Shown here: positions 38,367 through 50,597 of the stretch, piece after piece | How the letters are laid out: every line of letters begins with the position of its first letter | How positions within the stretch are numbered: position 1 is the stretch's first letter | NCBI GenBank assembly: GCA_000708835.1 | Contig: DF236971.1 | Span: forward strand, 186,001-250,000 | Length of the DNA: 64,000 bases | Source: Klebsormidium nitens | Lineage: Eukaryota; Streptophyta; Klebsormidiophyceae; Klebsormidiales; Klebsormidiaceae | Direction of reading: 5' to 3' | Notes under the pieces: generated by a model | What the model saw: only the letters and a program-made list of their open reading frames with translations | Told to the model about the DNA's origin: nothing | Database searches by the model: none | Translations under genes and position numbers: made by a program

Positions 38367-40686
38367 GCTGACGTCAGCTGGCTGGCTGACCGCAGGCCGA
38401 ACTGAGGAAGTGCGAATCTAAAGGGAACAGATCCGGAGAATGCGAGGGTCTAGGCAAGACGGCTGTTTATGTAGGGACCTAGGAGATTGAGGGACGGCAG
38501 CAGGCCCGAAGCACTCTCGATCAGTTAGTAGAGCCAGCTGCCTAATTGATGATCAATCATTATATGGACCTGCACTAGGTATTCACGAGGCGGAAGCAAG
38601 CGACGCAGTTACCTGCTTGACACTTGTGTGGATTAGGTAGATACAATGGCTGACCACTGTGGCTTGTGCAGATGTACCGGTATTAAGAACGTGTCTATTA
38701 CTTTCAGTACTGAATCGGAGCGCTCAATACAGGCAGTTCGCACAGCTAGCTCGTAGGTACCGGTATGTCTTCGTGTGCGCTCCTCGGACTAACGTAATGG
38801 TGAGCACACAGTGAGTGCGTGTGCCGCGGATCATGCTCGCCGGCCAACTGGTTCTGGCCACGCGCCGAATCCCTGGAAGTGTCGACATCTCGGAAGCTCA
38901 ATTATTGCAAATACCGTCGGCGAAGTTGGCCACGTGTAACGATTGGATTCGTCGACGCGTCGGAGGTCCTGGCTTTTTGGGCTCCGGCAATATAGCTGCG
39001 TCGCGCGTGCCGCGCAGGGGGGCGCCCGGTGATAGTCACCGGGCCCGCACACAGGTGACAGGAGTGAGCACACCCCGGACGGCGCGTGAAGACGGGCGGG
39101 CCTCGGCAACAGAAGAGATCACTGGCCAGTTCATCCAGCACACGCGCGAATTGCGAGCGAGCCTATTATGATCAAAGTGCCGTGGAGATTCCGAGTCGCA
39201 CCAGCCACCTTGAAGGTTTTCTGATCTTCTCAATTCGCAACAGCATCGATCGACAATGTATATAATTGTCTTGGCGTAAAATAAACTGCTTTAATATGAG
39301 GTTTCTCCCTGAGTTGCTCCTACCAAGGCTGCAAATATTGCACTTAATCAAGTTGTATTTGCATCTTCGCACCAGCCGGCTGCATCAAAACTCAATTACG
39401 TACTGGAGTTTATTCTTTCGCAAGGCCAGAAAATGCCCAAAAAATGGGTCAACAATTGCTGCAGTGCGAGACCTTACGACGACCGGCAGGTGGCAGCAGA
39501 AAGCGCCGCCCTGATAATCTTATCCTATTATCCTGCAGCTGCGGTTTCAAGCAAAGCAGGTTCAGTTTGAATGCGATGATTGGTGGACGTGTAGGTAGAA
39601 CCGTAAGAAAGCTTGGCAGATCATTGGCCGCTGATCAGCTTTCCACGACTCAGAAAAATGTGCACTCCACCCGCTAGGATTCTCCCCAATACGTCACGGA
39701 GAGTACATAAGGTGACGTACTACTGTCTGGTTTTCTGACAATATTCGAGGACGTCCGAGCGACTTCCTCGGGTCCTTTCAATCTGGGGTAAGAGACCCGG
39801 TTCCCTATCTTAGCCTCTCCGACTTTCTCTTGGCGGGGGTGGTGTGGAGGCTAAATTTGAGACTTGAGTCGCCCCGGCCATCATCAAATTAAGCCCACGT
39901 ATGCTGAACATATTTTGCCCAAGCTTCTAATTGAAAAGCACTGACAAAATTCCCTTCGCAATTCCGTCTTCAGGGTCCGACGATACTTTGAAATACAAAT
40001 TCTGGCAGAAGGATATATATCCAGTGGGCGATAGATTTCGAAGCAATTATTAAGCTGGCAAGCTGTATTAGTATACGTATCTCTGTTCCATCAACTGCAC
40101 CGGGCCCGTTCAAAAAGTCGCAGGAAACGTATGTCCAAAGATGCCACTGTTGATTACCAGGGGAGTTTGGTGGCTCTATTTCACTGGAAGGGTTGGTCTT
40201 TTTTCGTGAAAACGTTCCCCCTCCTGTGATTGGTTCCGGGTGCTCACCAGACCTCCACACCCCCCACCTGGAAGACGGTATGGACCGGAGTTCTGACGTA
40301 CGCGACTTCAAAGGGATGTTGACAGGATGCCCCTCGGACGTCCGATTGCACTCTGGAAGAAACTTGAAAAATGACGAAGTTGAAGCGTTAGGCTGTCACC
40401 AATTCTGATCAACTTGGCATGCGGAGTTCGTGAGATCGACTTTGATTGGTGCAAATTGTGGAATTTGTTCTCCATTCGCACCAGCGAAGTAGTACTCCTA
40501 TCAGATTGAACGAGGATCAAACGTCCATACAAGTTTCCAGAGAACACGAGGGCAAGCGTAGATTGCCTGCCTTGAGTTGCACGCCCAAACTTGCAAGATC
40601 AATCTTGTCATTCTAGATTGCTCAGGTGAATAACGGATACTGTTTTGACCTACGCTCGGAAAAAGGGCTTCCGACCGGTTCGTATC
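38367..40686. other. Intergenic region upstream of the ferric reductase gene
   Basis: 2.3 kb with no recognisable gene. The proximal part should hold the ferric reductase promoter and 5' UTR. Short open frames (for example 38815-39171) are GC-rich and show no family features. Confidence 0.45.
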
Positions 40687-40869
40687 TTAACAAGACCACC
40701 AGATACTTCTCTCCTCTAGTTCCTGTCCCGGTGTTTGCTCTCTTGCTTCCACCAGTTTCTCGATAGCTGTCCTCCTGACAAAATTGGCGCGCGCGGCAGC
40801 TTTGATGCGCGCGTTCTTTTCCCCTGCTTGGACGGCAGATCTCTTCTTTAAGCGTCGAACGGGGGGCAT
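40687..40869 (-). CDS. Short basic open frame, uncertain
   Basis: A 60-aa frame (MPPVRRLKKRSAVQAGE...IWWSC) is rich in Arg, Lys and Ala and could form a charged helix. It begins 86 bases from an assembly gap and could be an exon of a gene partly lost in the gap. No family is recognised; it may be a chance frame. Confidence 0.22.
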   Translation of the reverse strand: MPPVRRLKKRSAVQAGEKNARIKAAARANFVRRTAIEKLVEAREQTPGQELEERSIWWSC

Positions 40870-40954
40870 GGCGTGACATGTGTCACCCGGCGACTGGTCC
40901 CTGGAAACTCCGCCTTTTGCAGTCGCCCAGACGAGCCGCGTGCATCAGATCCGC

Positions 40955-41174
40955 NNNNNNNNNNNNNNNNNNNNNNNNNNNNNNNNNNNNNNNNNNNNNN
41001 NNNNNNNNNNNNNNNNNNNNNNNNNNNNNNNNNNNNNNNNNNNNNNNNNNNNNNNNNNNNNNNNNNNNNNNNNNNNNNNNNNNNNNNNNNNNNNNNNNNN
41101 NNNNNNNNNNNNNNNNNNNNNNNNNNNNNNNNNNNNNNNNNNNNNNNNNNNNNNNNNNNNNNNNNNNNNNNNNN
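40955..41174. other. Assembly gap (220 N)
   Basis: Unbroken run of N. The length may be an estimate. Open frames that cross it are meaningless. Confidence 0.99.
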
Positions 41175-44101
41175 CTGCGGCTACAGCCTGTCGACGCCAT
41201 CTAGTAGGTGAGTGTCGTTGCGAGTCATGAGGGGTGGCAGACGCCCTCTTTGAGAATTCTAGCTGTTATCAGGCTTTTTTATCGGAACACGGAAATTCTT
41301 CAATGAGGTGATTTTGCCTGCTCCTTGACCAGTTGAGGACATGTAGACATTGGCACTCTTCCCATGAATGGGCTCACGCCGTGTCCTTTCGCAAGAAGGC
41401 CAAGGGCCTAAAAAGGATCAAGCTGGTTCCATCTTTCCATGGTCACAGACAAACCTCTTTGACGTCATTTGTCACTGGAACCCCGCAGAAGCACTGAAAT
41501 CAGCTTCGCCAGGCTCCCTTCATGTCAAGCGCACTTCACCTTAGATGGACGCCGAAGCAGACTCTCATCTTTCAGATTTGAAGAGACGCCAGTCAATGTA
41601 CAAAGTGAATTGAGTCTGCTCGACAGAAGTGCGGTACTCGAATGGATAGAGCGGGCTCAAAACGTAAAGCTTTATTGGGTTCAGAAATGAGTTTCTGAAC
41701 ACATTGAGGGGAGCCCGCTTTGCCTTTCCGCATCATACTGGAGAGCTTACCCGCGGTCTTCTCAAACAGCGCGCTGTCTTTCATGTTCAATCTGCTTGAA
41801 CAAAGCGGGCCTGATCTCAAACTCCGGAAACGCTCTGGCCTCTATATATCTCAGCGTAACGGTGTGCCATCATCTCTTCAGTTTGCCTTATGGACAGATC
41901 AAGTCGTGTCTTTCAGGCTGAATCTGCTGATTTTCATGAAGCGGGTCCAATCTTGGACTTCGGAGACGCCCTGGCCCCTGTCTCAGAGCAACGTTGTGGT
42001 ATCAACTCTTTACTGCCTGTCATCAGATCCTCGTGTCTCTTCTCTACCGCGAAGAGATCGCACGTACAGCGAATCCGGGAACAATCCTTACAGGGATGAT
42101 GGTACGTTGTCGAGTCCTTACCATGCTGGCTTGAAGGGCGCTTGATACGAGGGGACTTTTAAAATACCCTTCCAGCAAAAGGGCGCATCTATTCAAGCAC
42201 TGCTGATCACTTTTGCCTTGATTAGTTTTTCAGTGGTCAGGTTGCGTCCTCAAGTTTCTGCATGATCATCCCAGAAACCCATCTTTGAGCCGTGTGGTGC
42301 ATAGATAACCGCAGCAAACAGGGGAATCCGGGCCGCGTCAGGATCTGGCTCCTGATTCAAGTAGAATCAGTTTGCCAGGTTTCAACAGGTTGGGCACGAG
42401 AAGGCCTCGTCCTGAAGCTTCGTCCTCTTCCGAGGTCTCTTTGATCTCAAGCCTCGCTGTGAACTAAGGTGACGTAGATTGTTCAAATCCATCCTCCAAG
42501 CCCCATTTCACTTCTGTGGCCGGACCAGGATTTGCCAGGGGTAATTTAAGGGGGATCTAAGTATCAGCTTGTACGTCGTGCTGCGCTTGCGGAAACTCAA
42601 TACAGTATGGAGACCTTGCTGGAACTCAAAGGCCAAATAGGTTCCATTCTTTTGATAGGAGCTTGTGGGCAGGGCTCGTAGGCAAATCTGTTGGGTATGA
42701 GCCAACGGTCTTGTCAAGCCCGGCCCACACCACGAGCCCACACCACGAATTTGCCGGTGCTAAATCCGTTTGAATCTATAAGATCTAGATTTTAAGGTAC
42801 TGTTCAATCTGACGTTCCTTTAGGAGTACGCGGGTCACCGCAGACGCTCGTTGTACATTTAACGAATCCCTACGTTGATTATTTTCTTTCTTTTCCGAGT
42901 TATGCGCTGGCTACCCTCATTTGCAAGCACATAACAATGTTGCGCGTTGAATCGGACCCTATTCGCCTGAGCCAATCCAATGGGCCTATTATTCGAAGCG
43001 CATGCAGGCCATCATGATCACACAGTGCATGACATATGTTCTACGACAAACCCTTTGTCTGAACCAGGTCCGAACCAAATATGAGATTTCAAAGTGCGCT
43101 TTGGACCAGATTCGGACAGGTTGGAATACGGTTCGGCCACGTCTTAGCTCGAAACCCTTGAGCCGCCCGTTCATGTCACTGAAAGCGGCGTCAAAACGGG
43201 GTAGCAACAGGGAAACAGGGTACTGATTTGTTCTGCGTCGGTCTTGTATTCTTGCAGGCCTCGAAACGCAGTGTTGTAATTGGCAAGACATCACTTCCGC
43301 GCATGCACATGCCAGTACGAGGCCCATCCAGCTGATTGACAGGGTTGCAAACGATTCTGCGCGGTCAAGTTCAGAACTTAGACCATCCGCGATTGAATAC
43401 TCCGTTAAAATCTTCGCAGCTTTCATCGGTTCCTATAAAGGCTTTCGGCATTTGAGTTTCTATGATCGGTCTGAAGCTTAGGTGTTTACGGCACTTCGCG
43501 GTTCGGGCGAATCTGGTCCGCAGAATTGCCCCAATTTGCGGCAAGTATCAGCCGGGGTATCAGCCTCGTCTTCGTGAAGGCTTAGTGTCATTCTCCAAGG
43601 ACGTTGCAAAGTACTCTATCCTCCAGCCCCATCATAGGATCCCGTCTCGTCATCCAGTCGGGCTCCTTGCATGAGTTAGATGTGTTCAACTTGAAAGCCC
43701 CCAATTGTAGAGAATCTGGACGCCTCGTCAAACAAACAAGCGTACAACACAAATCGTCGCGGTTCTTTCCTCTCAATCTGTGGCCGCAAGCCGTTAACAT
43801 ATGTCGAAGCGGGTTGAAGTTGGAATTGATGCTTCGAGGAGACCGCCTGAATTAAGCTGCCAAGCTGAATGAATCCTGGCTCTTGCCTGCCTCTTGACGT
43901 CTGCGGCCGCGGCTCACGCGTCGGACGGCGCGCGGCCTCAGCCGTCGCGCGCGCTGCCTACGAAGGATTTCAGTGATTCCAGGGTTTGCTTTCCGGTCAT
44001 CATGGGGGTAGAGTCAGTCTGCGACTGGGGCCGGCTTTTGAAGTGACACGTAGGCTTTTCACACACGTCTATAGCAGAGGCGCACTCACCAAAGCACGAA
44101 A
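41175..44101. other. Long intergenic region without recognised genes
   Basis: 2.9 kb between the gap and the fibrillin gene. It holds a compact inverted-repeat structure at 41647-41721 (separate entry). The end nearest 44101 is expected to hold the fibrillin promoter; a GC-rich patch (gcggccgcggctcacgcg) lies near 43900-43925. Confidence 0.45.
41647..41721. repeat. Nested inverted repeat
   Basis: An outer pair (agcgggctc / gagcccgct) encloses an inner perfect hairpin, gttcagaaa-tgag-tttctgaac (9-bp stem, 4-base loop). It could fold as a cruciform or RNA hairpin. No flanking target-site duplication is obvious. Confidence 0.6.
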
Positions 44102-47100
44102 ATGGCGTCCAACGCCGCCCTCCTTTCTGCAAGCCCCTCCCTTATTGCTGGTCCTTTCACCTGCCACAGCTGCAGTAATCAAGCAAACACAAAGCTGCAC
44201 GTTCCGCTCGTAGCACGGGCGAGATCTCTTAGCCACAGCCTTGCTTCCACATCTTCTTACCCACAAACAACAGCTTTTGGTTCCCAACAAACATGGATTG
44301 GTTCTGGAGGGTCCAGCGGTCACAGAATATCAAGGTTGCAGAGAAGTAGGTATGGGGAGATCCGGGCGGCAAATGGTACGGGGGTGGCGACGGAGGCGCG
44401 TGAGATGGAGCGAGTGGCGGCCAAGGAAGCGGTTTTGCTGGCGGTACGAACAGAGAGCTCTCTTCCCGCGGGGTTTGTCTCTTATTTAAGCCAACAATGG
44501 AGATGCATCGCCACTGATACAGGTGCCACTTCTTGACGATGAGTGCGGTGGGAATGAGGAGTGCCGCCTTAGATGCGGTGTGCAATGCTGTCAGCGCAGA
44601 TCCTTTGGGAGCAGATTCTGGAAGAAAGATGATGTGCAGAGGTGCTTGGGGCGTCTCTGGTGACGAAATTGGTATTATTTGGGACCTTTCTCTCTTTCCT
44701 TGGACCCTTCCTTGGACCCGATGTCGGATTCTTTCTTTTTTGGACCTTTCTGTTTTTCTTGGACCTCGTGTCTGTTCCTAGAAGGTCAAAAGAGCACAGG
44801 GCATTCAGCGCTCCTCGCACGTCCAAAGGCACGAAGGATACCACCCAGCATAACCCCGCAATCTCTATTTCTAAAACCTCTCCAATAAGTGTGACCAAAG
44901 AGGAACCTTCTGGAAACATTGACCTAACATTCGTCAACTTTTTGACACTTCTCCTGAAGCTTGTCTCTGGCCGCAGATCCGGGATGCGGGCGGCGTAGAG
45001 GCGCTCAGCAGCGGCCCCGGTTCTGCGCTAGGACGCATCACAGTGAGCGAGAAGATCCTGGCCTTGGAGCGGCTAAACCCAACATCACGGCCCACAACGT
45101 AAGCTCCCCTGCTTTTGTGCGCTTATAATCTCGCTGCAGTAAAGACGATACGCTTTGTCCTTGCGCTTGACACCAAAGAATCTGCCTTTCCAGGTCCAAG
45201 CACTTTGAGCTTGGAATGTCTTCTATTTCAGACACAGCAATTGAGGTCAATCTCCTTCTGGGAGTTTAAGCAGAACTCTAGCGCCTATCTGTGCCATGTC
45301 CAAGGGTTGATCACACAAAATGTCTCCCCGTTTCAGGATCCGTTTCTTTACTTGCCTAATCGGATTGCTGCAGCCAAGTGCCTGGTGCAATCGCGTCCAT
45401 TCCTTTGTTCCCGTTTCCGCAACTTCGACCCCCGTCATTCCTCTCCCTGTATTTCGAGTTCCAGCAAGAGGACACCCATGGTTGGTACATGATTCCATCT
45501 TTTCACGCTACTCATTTCCGTCAAGATCATTTTCCGGTGGGGTCTTTGTACGTTGATTGTCTCCTTTTGAGAATCCTTTTCTCTTTGCTTTGTCTTCTTT
45601 CACAGCTCTGCCCCCTTGCGCTCGCTTTTCGTTGCCTTCCCTTCGTCAAATCGTTTCGCATTATAGTCTAGGCTATGTCTTTAGATCAATCGATGTCAAC
45701 CCGAAGCTGTAACCATTCAACCTCACGTTCAAACGTCAACCTTCTTTTATCTCCCTTTTCTCTTCGTCTTCGTTATCATTCTCATTGTCATCTCGACATC
45801 ATTGTCAGACTTATTGTCCACGTCCGTTCCGGTTCGGTTTCCGTTTCCGTTTCAATTTCCGTTTTGTTTTCATTACCACTTTCAGTTCCAGTTCCGTTTC
45901 CATGTTCACTTCCGTTTCCGTTTCCGTTTCCGTTCCTGCAGGTCCCCTCAGCTGGAGGGCACGTCGGCGTTCCTCTGGGCCGGCGCTCGCAGCCCTGGGC
46001 TCGTCGGCGTCAACAAAAAGCCGCCAAGAATTGGATTCCATTTTTATCCCATTATCGTTCTCTGCAGGTCGCCCCAATTAGAGGGCACGTGGGAGTTCCT
46101 CTGGGCCGGCGCCCGTAGCCCCGGCCTCGCTGCCGCGCGCCGCCTCCTGAGCCAGTTCCCCAGCCAGCTGGCGTCCATCGATTCGCTGACGCTCAATATC
46201 TTTGGCAGCAAGTCGAAAGCAGTTGCCACCATCAAGGCGTTCTCCAGCCTAGTTTACAAAGTCACGATTGAATCCACCATTCTCGTGGAAGGCAACTCCA
46301 GGTGCGTTCGATTTTGAAGGTGGCACCTTTAACATGTTTCTAACTCTTACTAGCGAGTGTGTTAGGCCGTATATTGATATCTGATTAGAAATTCCACTTT
46401 GAAATTTTGGTCTTCTTTTGGTCTCGTCCTATCAACCGTAGGGGACGATCTCTTCCGTCAGCATTACAGTGGATTGGATCTGGTCATAAGCCTGTTACCA
46501 GACTCTCACGCACGATATAACGGCAGGCCATATTCGTTGTTGCGAAAAGTATCCGGCCAGTCCCACTCCTTCGCTCAGAGACGTGTAAGGAATGCAAGTT
46601 GTTTTCGACCAACTAGTATAATCTAAAAATGCGCTTTCCTTCGTTGCGCTGTCACAATTTTCAGCCATAATGCCGTTCTTACATCTTGGCGTATGCGAAG
46701 GTGGCTTTTGCGTAAAGTTGCGCAGTTCCGTTGGCAGAGTCGTTCGACGAAGGAACATTAGCTCCCCTCCTCAGGCCATTGACGGAACGGGTCAATCGTT
46801 TGTCTTACCCTTTGACTTCGGTCGTCGCTGGTTCTCTACATCATCTTTCAGAACGATTGTTGTCTCCGTAGCCCCCGACAATTCCGTGCTTTACTCGACC
46901 TTGCGTTTCTTTCCTGAAACGATCCCGAACATGTTTCACACATATCACCCTTTCGTCGAAAGAGGCAAACGAAAAAGCTCCCCATAAGCAGGCGCCGCCA
47001 GCGCCCCTTCGAAAATGTTGCGCACAATTCTGCACAGACTAACCAGCGCCCATTCCGAAGACTTTGTCGAAAAATTCCTACAAACTTTGCACTTATTCTC

Positions 47101-48871
47101 ACAGGTTTAAAGAGGCATACGAGAATGGCTTCATCAGCACCCCGTCCGCAGACGCCTCCAATATGTTGCGCACAATTCTGCACAATCTAACCAGCGCCCA
47201 TTGCGAACACTGTGTTGAAAGTTTTCAAGAAACTTTGCCCGTATTCTCACAGTTGAAAGAGGGTGAAACAGCCATACGGGGAAGGCTCCATCAGGGGGCC
47301 TGTCTGCAGACACCAGCAGCGCCCCCTCCGAAATGTTGCGCGCAATTTGGCACAGTCTAAGAAGCGCCCACCCTCAACACCATATCGAAAACGAAAATGT
47401 CAAAGAAACACTACCCGTATTTTCGCAGGTTGAAAGAGGCATACGAGGAAGGTTCCATAAGCGCCCCAATGTCGACGCCGCCTGCCCACCCCTCACTAGA
47501 TTTCAATGTACTTTTTTGGGGCAAACTTCCTAGCATTTTCGCACAGGCTGTAAGAAGCATACGAGGAAGGCTCCATCAGCGCCCCCGTCTGTTGCCAGGC
47601 GTTTCTGTTGACATGGGTCCAAACATCCCCATGCATATTCGCACAGCCGAACGACGCATACGATGAAGGCTTCGTCAGCGCCGGTCCGCCGCTTATGACT
47701 TTCTTTGGAATGCAATTCAACGATTACTTCTATAGCTTGAAAGAGGCATACGAGGAAGGCTCCATAAGCGCTCCGTCCGTAGACCCCGCAAGCGTCCCCT
47801 CACTCAAGTCCAGTCCTTTGTTCTAAAGGATCTCTTACATTTTCGACGCATATTCTCCCAGGTTGAAAGAGGCATACGAGGAAGGCTCCATAAGCGCTCC
47901 GTCAGTTGATGCCGCTAGCGCCCCCTCGCAAGTCCGGCCCATATTGGACCAGATCGCGGGCGCGGTGGCAGGACTCCCCGCGCAGATCAAGAGTCTGGTG
48001 GAGGGCCCCCTGACGATTCCCCTAACGAACACATACGAGCGGCTGCTGCTGATCACGTATCTTGATGACGAGTTGTTGGTGAGTTCTCATTATATTCGAC
48101 ATAATGCTTTTACATTTGAGAGTTTTAGGGTTTGGGATAAATGACGACATGGAATAGAACAGAGAAAGAGAAGAGAGGCAGCGCAGAAAGTGCAACGATT
48201 ACGGTTTTAAGGGTCCGGTTTTAATAGCTTTGAAGCACAGAAGTGCTCTTTTCGAGGAGCAATTCAGCGGTTGCTCCTTCAGTTTGTGTACCCGGTCATG
48301 AGTGCTGGCAAGGCCTCTGGTTTTTCAGCGGCGATCAGGATCTTCTGGTCTCCGAAACCGGGTTTCTACGGATCGGAGGGGTTCGATCTGGGCTCTTTGG
48401 CACTTCAAACAGCTGCTGCTGCTCGCTTGCTTTGTCAACGGCTTCGCTGGTACTTCGTTGTGTTTTTAGCGAGTCCAAGTACTGTCTTCCAGAACAGAGA
48501 CGTTTCAGAGTCCCAGAAAGGGAGGCTTTAGAGACTTGGGCACTGATTGGCCAAGACTTTCTAAACGCCTGGTTCGGTTGCATGTTTCTGTCGTTCTCTC
48601 AACGCGCGACTTGTCTTTGCCGGTCGCGAATGTCTGTGTCTCGCGCTCTTTGCTGCATGCCAGTGTCTGCACACACCTGTTGACGTCACCCAAAGCCGCA
48701 CTTGCGCTGATACCAGCCTTTGAAAACTCTGTGCAGATTGCGCGTGACCCTTCCGGCGTTGCTGACGTGTTGGTAAGAGAGAACCTTGTGAACCCCGACG
48801 ATCTAGGCAGCGACTCGTATGTCGGGGATGTGTATGTTGCTGATGGCGAGTACGTCATCTCCGATTCGTAA
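44102..48871 (+). CDS. Plastid lipid-associated protein / fibrillin (PAP_fibrillin)
   Basis: Five exons join in phase to 349 aa: 44102-44443, 44977-45098, 46068-46301, 47862-48078 and 48737-48871. Fibrillins are lipocalin-like proteins of plastoglobules, thylakoids and stroma that bind lipids or quinones and respond to light stress. Residues 1-95 are Ser/Thr/Ala-rich with few acids, a plastid transit peptide. The domain begins with KEAVLLAIRDAGGVEAL, then ISEKIL-like VSEKILALERLNPT, then the hallmark LEGTWEFLWAGARSPG (about 159-174), VYKVTIESTILVEGN, LKEAYEEG, a hydrophobic strand LLLITYLDDELL and the C-terminal IARDPSGVADVLVR, the strand-loop typical of the family. Intron 3 holds at least six decoy acceptors and intron 2 holds an in-frame duplicate of the exon 3 start (separate entries). 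Which fibrillin subgroup it belongs to is not resolved. Confidence 0.92.
44690..44775. repeat. ttggacc-rich low-complexity stretch in fibrillin intron 1
   Basis: At least five imperfect units (ttgggacc, ttggaccc, ttggaccc, ttggacct, ttggacct) separated by T/C-rich spacers. Confidence 0.55.
45826..45936 (+). repeat. Degenerate tttccg hexamer repeat
   Basis: Many units of tttccg/ttccgt, purest at 45835-45860 and 45910-45936. It runs up to the first of two exon 3 acceptors of the fibrillin gene and acts as an extreme polypyrimidine tract. Confidence 0.8.
45942..46110 (+). repeat. Junction duplication at fibrillin exon 3 acceptor (126-base unit, in frame)
   Basis: After tgcag at 45940-45941 the sequence reads SPQLEGTSAFLWAGARSPGL; after tgcag at 46066-46067 it reads SPQLEGTWEFLWAGARSPGL. 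The two acceptors are exactly 126 bases apart with no stop between them. The upstream copy has the stronger pyrimidine tract. Confidence 0.92.
46940..47935 (+). repeat. Array of acceptor-plus-exon-start units before fibrillin exon 4
   Basis: The element cag/gttgaaagaggcatacgagg plus code for AYEEGSISAPS recurs with AG at about 47104, 47252, 47428, 47546, 47646, 47735 and 47861 (the real one); a more decayed copy lies around 46960-47000. Spacings are 148, 176, 118, 100, 89 and 126. The first units also share the intron block 'atgttgcgcacaattctgca'. Only the last copy continues into exon 4. Confidence 0.9.
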
Positions 48872-50597
48872 AAGCAGGCCTCTGAATTCTGCACATTTTT
48901 TTTTCGCTTTTTGCTGTAGAGTCAATTTTGCACGCGGAGACAAAATCAGGGCTTGAGCTTCAAGGACTTGGACCGTCAGCATCGTTAGGACGATTTTCGA
49001 GCATGTGCTGCTACTCTGGCAGTGGAGGACGGTTGCCTGGAAAGCAAGGTGCATGGCGGACCTTTTGACGGCATAGGCATGTGTGTCCGGTCATGGTCTC
49101 GGTTTTGCCAAAGACTTGTTGAACTCTCCGGCATAGTACTGACGGTCCATCAGTGATTGAGCTGTAACAGTTGGACGTACATCTCTTCCACTCGCAAACG
49201 AGTACGTTGGCTGTGGCCGTGCCGGCGGCGGTGACGACAGATTGCCTGAGTTGTTTTGACTGAATGACGTCGGCCGCTACATCAAACCGATTGTCTCATG
49301 CACCAGTTTGTTGCATGCAATTGATAGAACTTCGGTCGGACCATGATCATTGCACGTCGCATGCGAGAGGCGGGAAATAGTTCGATGGCGGACGACTGCG
49401 GTACAGGGCCTCGCATGGCAATGAATTATACCCGAGCCCGTTCGTTAGAGCTATATGTATACTTAATTAGAGTTGTTGCGTGCATGTGACGCACTTGAGT
49501 GGCCAGCCGGCCTCGTCGGGCTTCGAAGCTCCCCGCCCCGCACAATGTCATTATCCTACTGATGCTGCAGTGACTCTCATGTGAACTCGAGCTGTGGGCC
49601 GCGTGCATGAAGGCTTGCAGAAATGATATATAATTAACAACGTCCGGCATGTAGCTGCTCGTCGCGCGCTCCGCTTAGTGCCCAGCCTGCAAGAGACTTG
49701 GATTATTGGATTCAATACGAATCACCTCTAGCCGAGACTTGCGAGGCTGTATAATCAAGGCAACTAGTATACGACGGTATGATCACATTGTGCACATGCA
49801 CGACCAAGATTGCAAAAAGGTTTTCTACGTTATAATGCAACTGACGCGGTACGTCCGCAAACGGGCGTTTCACTGAAAACTGTGACTTAACTTCTCCAAG
49901 TCAACCGGTCCCATGATGTTGTAAATCCCGACTTTGGATTCACACATGTACTTCGCAGTAGAGCCCACCCCAACCATCGTACGGACATGCACTACTCACC
50001 GTCCCCGGCACCAATCTTTGCGATCACAAGCTCACATGCCTCTTTACTAAAGAGGCATGTGCTTGTGATCGCAATGTTAGACACAATTAAGAAACATAAA
50101 GTTAGACACACGGAGAGTTGCTAGACAATTTCAGACTTCGCTTACTAAAAATGTAAGCTTTCAAGTTACATGGACAGAACTAGTGTTGAACGAAAAAGCT
50201 CATGGGAAAGAGCTGATATGTTCGATCCGCGCGTTATTCTGATGGCTAGCTTCGTTCAGTTCTATGTTGAACCAAGTTGACGACTACAATATGTACATAA
50301 AGACGTGCATTGGCATGTTCTTCTCTGAAAGTTCCATACAACCACGACCTCAATCTCAAAACTGGACAGCAAAGTACTAACCTGTCGAGGGTATTAGAGC
50401 CCTGCAAATGTCGTTCATATCTTTACTCTCTGATTTACAATGATTGTCAAAGATGCGGCCTGAAATAATTCACTGCCCCAACCGACTCTCCTCCTGTAGG
50501 CTAGTCATCTAAGTTCGCCAATCTACCAGTCAATGTCCACATGATAAGGAAAGCATAAGCCTGATATTTAATGTCGCATCCGTACAGAAGCTACAAA
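48872..50597. other. Intergenic region between convergent genes
   Basis: 1.7 kb between the ends of fibrillin (+) and the oxygenase gene (-). AT-rich, with many short palindromes (tgcatgca-type) and one long hairpin at 50018-50074. No coding signal. Confidence 0.45.
50018..50074. repeat. Long near-perfect hairpin (about 28-bp arms)
   Basis: The left arm ttgcgatcacaagctcacat then gcctcttta (50018-50046) pairs with taaagaggcatgtg then cttgtgatcgcaa (50048-50074), with a single-base loop and one 2-base bulge. A short direct repeat, gttagacaca, follows at about 50076 and 50101. It could be a small transposon remnant, a replication scar or a hairpin RNA. Confidence 0.8.

Noticed and set aside
40873-41230. 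Open frames of 105-116 aa across 40873-41230
   Set aside because: They are made almost entirely of N; the frame through an assembly gap has no meaning.
45675-46118. A 147-aa frame over the tttccg repeat
   Set aside because: Its sequence is mostly the translated hexamer repeat (SVSVSISV, FPFPFPF), a low-complexity artefact of an intron.
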